In this document: positions 19,035-27,747 of the stretch, in pieces
Layout: each line of letters starts with the position of its first letter
How positions within the stretch are numbered: the stretch's first letter is position 1
NCBI GenBank assembly: GCA_001818315.1
Contig: MHKF01000010.1
Coordinates: 67,853 to 99,992, forward strand
Reading direction: 5' to 3'
Source of the DNA: Candidatus Kerfeldbacteria bacterium RIFCSPLOWO2_02_FULL_42_19
GTDB taxonomy: Bacteria > Patescibacteriota > Patescibacteriia > HO2-48-17
DNA length: 32,140 nucleotides
Position numbers and translations under genes: made by a program
Notes under the pieces: model-generated
Databases searched by the model: none
What the model was told of the DNA's origin: nothing
Seen by the model: only the letters and a program-made list of their open reading frames with translations

Positions 19035-20099
19035 ATGCCACCATTTGCGTCGAAAAAAAATCAACTCGATCTTCTCCTCGAACAGGCAGTGCAGCACAAA
19101 GCATCCGATATTCATATACTTGTCGGCAGAAAACCGATCTTTCGTATTGACGGAGTGCTTCACGAAGTTGGTGATTGGCCAATAATTCAACCGCACCTCG
19201 GAGAGAGACTCATTACAGAAATTCTCGACGAAGATCATTACGAAACACTCAAAGCAGAGCGTGAACTGGATATAGCCTATGAGATTCCTGCGGTCGCGCG
19301 TTTCCGCGTGAATGTGCACTGGGAGAAAAATCAACTCGGACTCGTCGCGCGTGTTATTAATTATGATCCGCCGACGATGGAACAGATTCTGATGCCGAAA
19401 GTTGTTTACGAACTCACGCGACTCAGACAGGGTTTGATTCTGGTGACAGGTCCAACAGGATGCGGGAAGACAACGTCACTGGCTGCGATGATCAATCTCA
19501 TTAACTCAGAACGCAGTGAGCATATCGTGACCTTAGAAGATCCGATTGAATTCGTATATACCTCCAAAAAAAGTATTATTCGGCAACGGCAACTCGGGAG
19601 CGATTTTCATTCATTTGATCAGGCATTGAAGCACGTTTTACGTCAGGACCCGAATGTGATTCTGATCGGTGAAATGCGTGACCTTGAAACAATCGCAGCA
19701 GCACTCACAATCGCAGAAACAGGACACCTCGTATTGGCGACTTTGCATACACTGAATGCAGCGCAGACCGTGGATCGTATTATCGATGTATTTCCGCCAT
19801 ATCAACAAGCACAAATTCGGTTGCAACTCTCTATGGTGTTACGCGGCGTCATTTCGCAGCAGCTGCTTTCGCGCTTTGAAGAAGGACGCATTGCTTCACG
19901 TGAAATTATGATCAATACACCGGCGATTGCTAATCTTATACGCGAAAATAAAATCCCACAGATCAAGACCGTGATTCAGACAAGCGCAAAAGAACAAATG
20001 ACTACTATGGATCAGGATTTGAAACGTTTATATAAGGGAGGTTCGATCAACAAAGAAGTCGCGAAGCAGTATATGTTGGATCCACAAGATATAGAATAA
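19035..20099 (+). CDS. pilT: PilT-type twitching motility ATPase
   Basis: ASDIHILVGRKPIFRIDGVL, LVTGPTGCGKTTSLAAMI, HIVTLEDPIEFVY, QDPNVILIGEMRDLETIAAALTIAETGHLVLATLHT. Confidence 0.95.
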   Translation: MPPFASKKNQLDLLLEQAVQHKASDIHILVGRKPIFRIDGVLHEVGDWPIIQPHLGERLITEILDEDHYETLKAERELDIAYEIPAVARFRVNVHWEKNQLGLVARVINYDPPTMEQILMPKVVYELTRLRQGLILVTGPTGCGKTTSLAAMINLINSERSEHIVTLEDPIEFVYTSKKSIIRQRQLGSDFHSFDQALKHVLRQDPNVILIGEMRDLETIAAALTIAETGHLVLATLHTLNAAQTVDRIIDVFPPYQQAQIRLQLSMVLRGVISQQLLSRFEEGRIASREIMINTPAIANLIRENKIPQIKTVIQTSAKEQMTTMDQDLKRLYKGGSINKEVAKQYMLDPQDIE

Positions 20100-20210
20100 A
20101 AAACTTTCGCGCTGGTATTATGAGATTTGTTGCGTAATGGAACTGCCGCCGACTGCCGTTTCTTATGCATTGATTGAGTGCGCTTTTTGTGCTATTTTAA
20201 CGACACAAAG

Positions 20211-20284
20211 GTCCTCGTAGCTCAGCTGGATAGAGCGCTTGGCTTCGGACCAAGAGGTCGGGGGTTCGAATCCCTCCGAGGACG
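20211..20284 (+). tRNA. tRNA-Arg(TCG)
   Basis: GTCCTCG/CGAGGAC acceptor; D-arm GCTCAGCTGGATAGAGC; CTTGG-CTTCGGA-CCAAG anticodon arm; GGGGGTTCGAATCCCTC T-arm; no encoded CCA. Confidence 0.96.
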
Positions 20285-20291
20285 CGGGTCA

Positions 20292-20413
20292 ATTGTGACT
20301 GCGGATTCCGTTCTCCGATGCAAATCGGAGAACTTCATCCTTCGTCACAATGCCCCTTTTCCCCACAAAAACATGCTCCCTCACTTCGTTCGGTCCGCAC
20401 CATTTTTGTGGGG
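20292..20413 (+). ncRNA. Structured intergenic element between two tRNAs (candidate structured RNA)
   Basis: Outer ATTGTGAC (20292-20299)/GTCACAAT (20344-20351) encloses GTTCTCCGAT-GCAA-ATCGGAGAAC (20310-20333); adjacent CCCCACAAAAA (20361-20371)/TTTTTGTGGGG (20403-20413). Confidence 0.4.
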
Positions 20414-20500
20414 ATCACATGAGAGAGGTGCGTAAGCAACGTCGTAAGGAGCAAGCATCCTCTTGTGGGACAAAAGAGTTCCGACAGGTCGGGACAACGT

Positions 20501-20573
20501 GGGTCGTTAGCTCAGTCGGTAGAGCAGTCGCCTCTTAAGCGAACGGTCGCAGGTTCGATTCCTGCACGACCCA
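20501..20573 (+). tRNA. tRNA-Lys(CTT)
   Basis: GGGTCGT/ACGACCC acceptor; GCTCAGTCGGTAGAGC D-arm; anticodon loop CTCTTAA; GCAGGTTCGATTCCTGC T-arm; no encoded CCA. Confidence 0.94.
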
Positions 20574-20623
20574 CTTAACAATTCTCCTTGACGACCCGCA
20601 CTTACCTTGCTATATCATCAAGT

Positions 20624-23600
20624 ATGATATTGGAACAACTCAAAAGCTCTATTCGAGAGGCAAAAAAATTCAGCTGGACATATATAAAGCACTCCCAGAC
20701 CTATTATATCTTGGGCGCTATTTTTTTGGTTGTGGGCGCGATGGTTTTCTACCAAAAAGTATTTCATCAATCTCCTCTGCCTAAAGACTGGAGTTTTTTT
20801 TCTACTCTTAAAGAAGAAATCTCTGAATTTGAACTTGTACCTCAGATTGCTGATGCGGCAGGTATAACACCTCATACAGCATTTACTCTCAAAAGCAAAA
20901 CTGATCTTCATGAGACAGACATTCAGAAGCATTTGCAATTTGAACCCCAGATTGATTATAAAATCAGAAAAGTTTCAAGCGGGAGCAGTGTTTTTGAAAT
21001 TACACCCGTGAGTGCCCTTGAGGAAAACAGAGTTTACTCGCTGACCATTGCCGAGGGCCCGATTGCGGCGCGCAACTATAGTTGGGCCTATCAAGTAAAA
21101 GCGCCATTTCAAGTTATTGCTTCTTTGCCGCGCGACAAAGCGAATGGCGTCCCCACGAACACTGGTATAGAAATAACCTTTAATCGAGAAAATCTTATCA
21201 ACCCCGAACAATCATTTGAAATATCACCATCTGTTCCCGGAAACTTTGAGATACATCGGAATATTTTAATTTTTGCCCCTCAACAAGAATTAAATCCAAA
21301 AACCGTTTACACAATTAAAATTAAAGCTGGTGTCAAGACGCAAGGCAGTGCTGATACCATCAGCGAAGATATCGAAATACAATTTGAAACCGGGGGAAAA
21401 TATAATTCTCAACAGCCATATTTTAATTTCGGTAAAACATTTTGGGAATTCAAACCAGATACAGAAATAGCGTTTGCGGTTCATTCTTCAAACTTGCCGA
21501 CAAACACCATTCCGCTTACTGTCTATAGGTTTGGAAACATGCAAGAGTTTCTGTCGGCATACAAAGATGCGCTCATTAAAGCAAATGACTGGACACGTTA
21601 CCATGCCTATAATTCAGTCATACCATCTGCTGACAAAAAAGTTTTTGAGTCAAATGTACCTCTTGAGGAACAGACGCGAGTTAAATTTATTCAACTACCA
21701 CAAAAATTAGATGAGGGGTTCTATCTCGCTGATGTGGTCGTCAATAACGAACACGAACAAGCATGGTTTCAGGTGATCCCTATTGCTGGTTTCTTAGCTT
21801 CCAGTGGATCACAAACAATCTTGTGGTTGAAGGATTTGACTCATGGCAGTAATGTCTCTGGTGCCGAAATTTCGTTTGAGAATAATAGCGTAGGAAAAAC
21901 GAATAGTGAGGGTGTGGCGATGTTTGATACGCCATCACCGCTCATCAGAAATGAAAACGAATCGAACGATGACTCTTATGACTCCCCACTTTCTTATTTC
22001 TATACTCTTTCTGTCGGCGGTAGGCAACTTGCTGTACCTATTGAAGATGAATATGGTGGTTTTTCAAAAGTAAGCCCGCCTGAGACTTGGTGGGATTACT
22101 TATCCATTGACAAAGGCATTTATCTGCCTACTGACAAGCTGCATTTCTGGGGCATTGTGAAACAAAGAAACGGGACTGATATTAAAGGTGAAGAAGTTAC
22201 CATTCAGCTCACGAACCCGTTTTGGTATGGAACTTCAAAAGATGAGATTATTCTTTACGGCGAGACAAAATCGGTTATCAGCGATTTTTATACACTCACC
22301 GGCGAGATAAGTTTTACCGATCTTAAACCGGGTGCGTATCAGCTCAGCGTTAAGCGTGGCGACGAGGTTATTGTTTCAGAGAATATAGATGTCGAGACCT
22401 ATATAAAACCGGCATATAAGCTTACGCTTACTGCCGACAAAAACGCCGTCTTTGCGGGGGATAGTATTCATTATAAAGCAAAAGCGGAATTTTTTGATGG
22501 CACGCCTGTGACCAACTTAAAGTTGAAATATGACGGTTATTTATACGATCAAATTTCCGGCGAGATTCAATTAAATCAGGATGGTGAAGGATCATTCACG
22601 GTAAAAACAGAGTACCGAGACGATCCAGAAAGTTGGCCGAGGTATCTTGGTATGAATATTTCACCGGCGGTTTCCGAAGAGGGGGAAATGAATTCAAGTA
22701 TATCAGTTTTGATATTTGGACCGCATCTTGATTTAGGAAGTGAACAATCGCTCTCTCACAAAACAAGTACATTTAACCTTACGCTCAAAAGGATTGTTTT
22801 GAATAAAGTTGTGGAAGGTGAACTGTGGTGGAATTCTGAAAATTATCTTGGCGATCCCGTGTCGGACTGGAACATCACAACAAATGTTGAGGAAATTATT
22901 TATAAGCGTACACAAATTGACACTGGTTACGACGTAATCAACAAAACAACCTTCCCCATTTATCAGTATTCAACCGAGTACAAACCACTCAAGCAGGATA
23001 CCCTTATTACTGATGGCGCTGGTAAGTCCCAATACGAATGGACACCGGAAGAAAAGAAATCCTATCGCATAACTTTCACTACCAAAGACGCCGGAGGCAG
23101 CTCAGTGAAAGAAACCCATTATGTGAATGACGGCTCCTTAGGTTTCTATGACTCTCGTGGAGTGATACTTGAGAATCTTGATAATAAAAACGAGTATAAA
23201 AGCAGCGAGCAGGTTCACCTTCAGTTGCAAGATATTGGCGGCAATGCGCTTGCTTCGGGATCGGAAAAATTTATATTTATGCGAGTCAAAAACGGCCTGA
23301 TTTCTTATCACATGAGTGACTCTCCAGATTATAACGATAATTTTAAAGACGAGTATATTCCCAACACAAGCATCATCGGGGTGTGGTTCAGCGGTTCTCG
23401 ATTTATCAATAGCGAACCTGTGAGTCTCTCGTTTGATTCGAACGAGCGTCGACTCAATATTGAGGTAAAAAAAGATAAAGATCGTTACCGGCCGGGTGAT
23501 AAAGTCAATGTCAACATACAAGTAACAGATAAAGACGGTAATCCTCAACAAGCCGAAGTGAATGTATCGGGTATTGATGAGGCCGTATTTTCTCTCAATC

Positions 23601-25984
23601 CGAACGAAAAAGATATTACCAATATTCTTTATAAAGATATTTTTGCATCACTGATTATTCGATCTTCACATTACAGCCCCTTACTTGAGGGCGGCAGAGG
23701 TGCGGAGGGTGGCGGCTGTTTTGTTGCCGGTACCAAAGTATTAGTGTCGAGCGGAGCGCAAGATATCGAGAGTTTGCGGATTGGCGACGAAGTTCTAACA
23801 TGGAAAGAAGGTTCGATGAAGGAATTTGTGAAAGCCAGAATAAAAAGAATCAGCTCGCATGTAGTCAGCGGTTATTTTGTGGTGAATGACACATTACACA
23901 TAACCATGAATCACAGATTGCTCGTAAACGGAATGTGGAAGCACGCTGGCGAGATAAAAATCGGCGATGAGCTGCTTACACAAGCAGGTGTTTCAGAGAA
24001 AGTAGTTTCGCTCCAATTTGTTCCCGAATGGACGCTTGTCTATAACATTGAACTGGATAAATATCACACTTATTTTGCCGACGATATTTTTGTCCACAAC
24101 GAAGAAAAAGGCGGAGGTGGTGCAAGAGCCGATTTCCGAGATGTTGCGATTTACAAGAGTGTCCGCACTGACTCAAGCGGTCGAGTCGAAGTTTCTTTTG
24201 ATGTTCCTGATAATATTACCTCCTGGCGCTTGACGACACAGGCGGTCACGGAAGATTTATTTGCCGGAAAAACTGTAGATTTTGTACCAGTTGGTTTACC
24301 GTTTTTTGTGGAAACCGCTTTGAACCGCACGTATCTTGCGGGAGATAACATCAACCTCCGGATCAGGGTTTTTGGGACGGCTCATATTCAAGACAATATA
24401 ACCTATACTATTGAAAGCGAAACATTACCGTTCAAAAAAATAGAACAAACCGGAGGAAGGAGTGTCGAAATTCCTCTTGGGAGTCTGACGCTAGGAAAGC
24501 ATCAAATAAAAATTTCTGCGAGCGCCGGCGAGTTGAGTGATGCGATTATTCGCGACCTTAATGTCTTGACGAGCTATTTTTCACAAGACATCTCGGAATT
24601 TTATGAACTGTCGCCAGAACTTTCTAACATACAAGGCGCGAAAAAAGGGCACACACAACTTCTCTTGAGTTCTTATGAACGTGGCAGATTTTATCATGTC
24701 CTTCGCGCGCTCGAACAGAGCGATGGAGCGCGTATAGATCAAAAATTCACGGCATGGTTTGTTGTGACTTATTTGAATAGGTTCTTTGGAGAGAAAAATA
24801 AAATTGAAGATGCCGATGTGAAAGGCTATCAAACTTCTGATGGTGGCATCAGCTTGTTGCCTTATAGCGATGAAGATTTGGTATTATCGGCAAAGTTTGC
24901 AAACCTTATGAAAGATGAACCGACAGCTGTCGATAAGGAATCATTACAGCAGTATCTAACCATTTCCTTAAGAGACCGGAAAGCGGATATAAGCCGTATC
25001 GTTACCGCGCTCTATGGTCTGTCGGCGTTCGAAGAACCCATTCTCGTGACGCTGAAGAATATTCAGTTAGACCGCAATCTAACTTTGATGGATAAAATTT
25101 ATGTGGCGCTTGCACTTGATAATCTCGGAGCGAAAGAAGAGTCACGAGCTTACTACAGAACGGAAATCAAGCCAGTTCTTATCACCAAGAAGCCATTCAT
25201 TTATATCGACGTATTAAAGAATCAAGATGATAACATTATCGCCACAGCTCTTCTTGCAGGACTCAGCGCAAGCCTATCTGAACCAGAGGCGGATGGACTC
25301 GGGCAGTATGCTCTAGAAAATTATCCGAAAGAAACCTTGAAGAATTTCGAAGTGCTGCTTTACCTCAAACATGCTTTGCCAAAACTGAAAGGCGACGAAG
25401 TGAGTTTCTCGTATCAAACTTCAGGAGGAAACAGTGGATCAAGAACCCTTAAAAACGACGAAGTGTTTCGTTTGGAGCTCTCGGCAGATGAACTATCTAC
25501 CCTACGGTTTGGCGATATAAATGGTCGTATTGGTCTCGTCAGCACATTCGAAAAAGCATCGTCGCCTGCAGAAGTAAAAAAGGATTCAGCCATCGGTGTG
25601 TCCCGACGTTATTCTGTAGATGGCAAGGTGACGACTGAATTTTCAGAAGGTGATTTAGTGAGGATTGATATTACTCCAAGTTTTACATCGCATGCGCTTG
25701 AAGGCTCTTATCAAATCATCGATTACCTGCCGAGTGGCCTTCGAGCAGTAACCAATCTTCAACGTACACCAATCGAGTCGGGAACCCACTATCATTTGTA
25801 TCCTTTTGATATTGAAGATCAACGTGTAACTTTTGTCATTTGGAAAAATTTTCCAAGCCCGTTCTTTTACTATGCACGAGTGGTATCCAAAGGGAATTAC
25901 AAAGCAGAACCGACACTCATTCAATCCTTAAAAAGTCTTGAGAGTACCAATATATCTCACGAGGCTAACGTAACAGTTCGATAA
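20624..25984 (+). CDS. Membrane-anchored alpha-2-macroglobulin-like protein with an internal Hint domain at the bait-region position
   Basis: ATG at 20624 preferred over TTG 20588. One N-terminal TM (YYILGAIFLVVGAMVFY), Big_5/MG-type repeats, Hint domain 23717-24100, PF00207-like ARADFRDVAIYKSVRTDSSGRVEVSFDVPDNITSWRLTTQAVTED, TED-like helical region, C-terminal MG-like domain. Confidence 0.9.
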   Translation: MILEQLKSSIREAKKFSWTYIKHSQTYYILGAIFLVVGAMVFYQKVFHQSPLPKDWSFFSTLKEEISEFELVPQIADAAGITPHTAFTLKSKTDLHETDIQKHLQFEPQIDYKIRKVSSGSSVFEITPVSALEENRVYSLTIAEGPIAARNYSWAYQVKAPFQVIASLPRDKANGVPTNTGIEITFNRENLINPEQSFEISPSVPGNFEIHRNILIFAPQQELNPKTVYTIKIKAGVKTQGSADTISEDIEIQFETGGKYNSQQPYFNFGKTFWEFKPDTEIAFAVHSSNLPTNTIPLTVYRFGNMQEFLSAYKDALIKANDWTRYHAYNSVIPSADKKVFESNVPLEEQTRVKFIQLPQKLDEGFYLADVVVNNEHEQAWFQVIPIAGFLASSGSQTILWLKDLTHGSNVSGAEISFENNSVGKTNSEGVAMFDTPSPLIRNENESNDDSYDSPLSYFYTLSVGGRQLAVPIEDEYGGFSKVSPPETWWDYLSIDKGIYLPTDKLHFWGIVKQRNGTDIKGEEVTIQLTNPFWYGTSKDEIILYGETKSVISDFYTLTGEISFTDLKPGAYQLSVKRGDEVIVSENIDVETYIKPAYKLTLTADKNAVFAGDSIHYKAKAEFFDGTPVTNLKLKYDGYLYDQISGEIQLNQDGEGSFTVKTEYRDDPESWPRYLGMNISPAVSEEGEMNSSISVLIFGPHLDLGSEQSLSHKTSTFNLTLKRIVLNKVVEGELWWNSENYLGDPVSDWNITTNVEEIIYKRTQIDTGYDVINKTTFPIYQYSTEYKPLKQDTLITDGAGKSQYEWTPEEKKSYRITFTTKDAGGSSVKETHYVNDGSLGFYDSRGVILENLDNKNEYKSSEQVHLQLQDIGGNALASGSEKFIFMRVKNGLISYHMSDSPDYNDNFKDEYIPNTSIIGVWFSGSRFINSEPVSLSFDSNERRLNIEVKKDKDRYRPGDKVNVNIQVTDKDGNPQQAEVNVSGIDEAVFSLNPNEKDITNILYKDIFASLIIRSSHYSPLLEGGRGAEGGGCFVAGTKVLVSSGAQDIESLRIGDEVLTWKEGSMKEFVKARIKRISSHVVSGYFVVNDTLHITMNHRLLVNGMWKHAGEIKIGDELLTQAGVSEKVVSLQFVPEWTLVYNIELDKYHTYFADDIFVHNEEKGGGGARADFRDVAIYKSVRTDSSGRVEVSFDVPDNITSWRLTTQAVTEDLFAGKTVDFVPVGLPFFVETALNRTYLAGDNINLRIRVFGTAHIQDNITYTIESETLPFKKIEQTGGRSVEIPLGSLTLGKHQIKISASAGELSDAIIRDLNVLTSYFSQDISEFYELSPELSNIQGAKKGHTQLLLSSYERGRFYHVLRALEQSDGARIDQKFTAWFVVTYLNRFFGEKNKIEDADVKGYQTSDGGISLLPYSDEDLVLSAKFANLMKDEPTAVDKESLQQYLTISLRDRKADISRIVTALYGLSAFEEPILVTLKNIQLDRNLTLMDKIYVALALDNLGAKEESRAYYRTEIKPVLITKKPFIYIDVLKNQDDNIIATALLAGLSASLSEPEADGLGQYALENYPKETLKNFEVLLYLKHALPKLKGDEVSFSYQTSGGNSGSRTLKNDEVFRLELSADELSTLRFGDINGRIGLVSTFEKASSPAEVKKDSAIGVSRRYSVDGKVTTEFSEGDLVRIDITPSFTSHALEGSYQIIDYLPSGLRAVTNLQRTPIESGTHYHLYPFDIEDQRVTFVIWKNFPSPFFYYARVVSKGNYKAEPTLIQSLKSLESTNISHEANVTVR
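23717..24100 (+). other. Hint (hedgehog/intein) autoprocessing domain, 128 aa, no homing endonuclease, encoded within the A2M-like CDS
   Basis: Block A CFVAGTKVLVSSGAQDIESLRIGDEVL; block B LHITMNHRLLV (TxxH); block F/G VYNIELDKYHTYFADDIFVHN ending in His-Asn; next residue Glu. Confidence 0.92.
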
Positions 25985-27747
25985 TGCGCTGGATTCCGAA
26001 GATGTATATTGCCCTCGCTCTGTTTGTATGTGTAGGTGTTGGTCTGTATGTCATGTGGCCGCATCAAAGAGTATCATCAGAAATAGCGCGGTCCTATCAT
26101 CAGTCACAATTTTTTAGGTACTCCGAATTTATAGAAAGCTCTCTCAGAGAAGCTGATAGCGCTGCAAGGATCGATTTGGATACGATTGTTGGCGGAATCG
26201 TCCCGCACCATATTCCAACAACTATTCCACTGCTTGCCGAGTTTTATACGAAGCTTAAGAATACTCGCGATGTGAAGACTTTTGTCATCCTGGCCCCAGA
26301 CCATGTTGATATGGGTCGCGGTAATATCAGCGTCTCTCAAGCAGATTTTATCATGCCCTTTGGTACACTCCGACCGGATGTAGCCATGATAGAACAATTT
26401 GAGGCATCAGATTTTGTTGTTCAAGATGAAGCACCGTTTGATCGCGAGCATTCTATTGATTCCCAACTTCTTTTGATAAGTAGACTCTTTCCCAACGCCA
26501 GAATTGTTCCTCTCATTTTTCGTTCAAGTATCACCAACGAGGAAGCAAGGGCATTCGGCAAGGTTCTCGCGCAGGTTGTGGATGAAGATACTTTTGTTGT
26601 AAGCAGCGTAGATTTTTCTCACTACTTATCGGAAAGACAGGCGAGACCTCTTGATTATCTTTCCGCCAATGTTTTAAGCGCCATAGATTCTCAGCAAACC
26701 GATTTCATTGATGCGGATTCGGAACAAGCTCTTGTGGCGTTCATGTCTTTTCTTGAAACACGAGGCGCGAACCATTCTGTGGATTTGCACGTTTTTAACA
26801 CTAGTGATTTCAACCGAAAAAATGATTACACTACAGGTTATGTCACTGGATTTTGGGGGATAAAGTATAGTGCTTCACGTAAACTTGACGATAGTAGGCC
26901 TGTGACACTTCTTTTTGTCGGGGATATTATGCTATCCCGCTACATTGGCGATATCATGAAACGAAACAATGATTGGCGGTATCCATTTTTAGAAGTCGCC
27001 GATGTTCTTAAAAATGCAGACATTGCTTTTGGGAATTTAGAGGGACCAATATCCACGAGAGGGGCAAAAACGGGGAGCGCGTATTCTTTTAGAGCAGACC
27101 CTCGAGTCATCGAGGGTCTTGAATATGCTGGGTTTGATGTACTATCAATTGCCAACAATCATATCTGGGATTATGGAGCCGATGCAGTAATAGATACTAT
27201 CTCCGGGCTTAAAAAAGTCGGCATGAGTGTTGTTGGCGGTGGTCAAAATTATACGGAAACGCATCAGCCGTCCGTGAAAGAAGTTGGGAATACACGCATC
27301 GCTTTTTTGGGATACACGGATTTGATCTCGTCTGCACTTGACTCAAAAACAGCAAAGCCAGCCGTTGCTTTTTTGGACCTTAAACAGGCTATCGCCGACA
27401 TACAAGAAGCTCGTAACTCAGCGGATGTGGTTGTTGTTTCTCTGCATTGGGGTAATGAATACGAAACGAATCCGAATGACGAGCAAGAGGGTATAGGACA
27501 TGATCTGATTAACGCAGGGGCCAATCTTATTATTGGCCATCATCCACATGTTGTTCAGTCAGTCGAAGAATACAGCGGAGGTTACATTGCCTACAGTTTG
27601 GGAAATTTTGTGTTTGACCAAAATTTTTCTCCCCAAACCGAAACAGGATTAATGTTAAAAATAACACTGAGGGATAAAAAGATATCAAAAATAGAACAAA
27701 TAAAAATCGAATTCACATCGTCCTATCAACCTTTCTTGTTAGATTAA
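25984..27747 (+). CDS. Fusion of a Memo-like (AmmeMemoRadiSam system protein B) domain and a CapA-like (PGA_cap) metallophosphatase domain, with N-terminal TM
   Basis: Memo-like: GGIVPHHIPTTIPLLAEFY, ILAPDHVDMGRG, EHSIDSQLLLISRLFP, SSVDFSHYLS. CapA-like: VTLLFVGDIMLSRYIGDIM, AFGNLEGPISTRG, YSFRADPRVIEGLEYAGFDVLSIANNHIWDYG, VVVVSLHWGNEY, IIGHHPHVVQSVEEY. TAATG overlap with the preceding stop. Confidence 0.9.
   Translation: MRWIPKMYIALALFVCVGVGLYVMWPHQRVSSEIARSYHQSQFFRYSEFIESSLREADSAARIDLDTIVGGIVPHHIPTTIPLLAEFYTKLKNTRDVKTFVILAPDHVDMGRGNISVSQADFIMPFGTLRPDVAMIEQFEASDFVVQDEAPFDREHSIDSQLLLISRLFPNARIVPLIFRSSITNEEARAFGKVLAQVVDEDTFVVSSVDFSHYLSERQARPLDYLSANVLSAIDSQQTDFIDADSEQALVAFMSFLETRGANHSVDLHVFNTSDFNRKNDYTTGYVTGFWGIKYSASRKLDDSRPVTLLFVGDIMLSRYIGDIMKRNNDWRYPFLEVADVLKNADIAFGNLEGPISTRGAKTGSAYSFRADPRVIEGLEYAGFDVLSIANNHIWDYGADAVIDTISGLKKVGMSVVGGGQNYTETHQPSVKEVGNTRIAFLGYTDLISSALDSKTAKPAVAFLDLKQAIADIQEARNSADVVVVSLHWGNEYETNPNDEQEGIGHDLINAGANLIIGHHPHVVQSVEEYSGGYIAYSLGNFVFDQNFSPQTETGLMLKITLRDKKISKIEQIKIEFTSSYQPFLLD

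Noticed and set aside
18747-19334. 195-aa minus ORF across the tsaE/pilT junction
   Set aside because: Overlaps two recognised genes and shows no domain signal.
20588-20623. TTG start for the A2M-Hint gene
   Set aside because: Lies 15 nt after the tRNA-Lys 3' end; the in-frame ATG at 20624 leads directly into the basic N-terminus and TM.
23717-24100. Canonical self-splicing intein in A2M
   Set aside because: +1 residue is Glu, there is no homing endonuclease, and the host site is a variable Gly-rich loop rather than a conserved catalytic motif; a BIL/Hint cleavage role fits better.
24640-24800. Possible A2M thioester motif in the TED-like region
   Set aside because: No cysteine or CxEQ present; sequence reads YERGRFYHVLRALEQSDGARIDQK.
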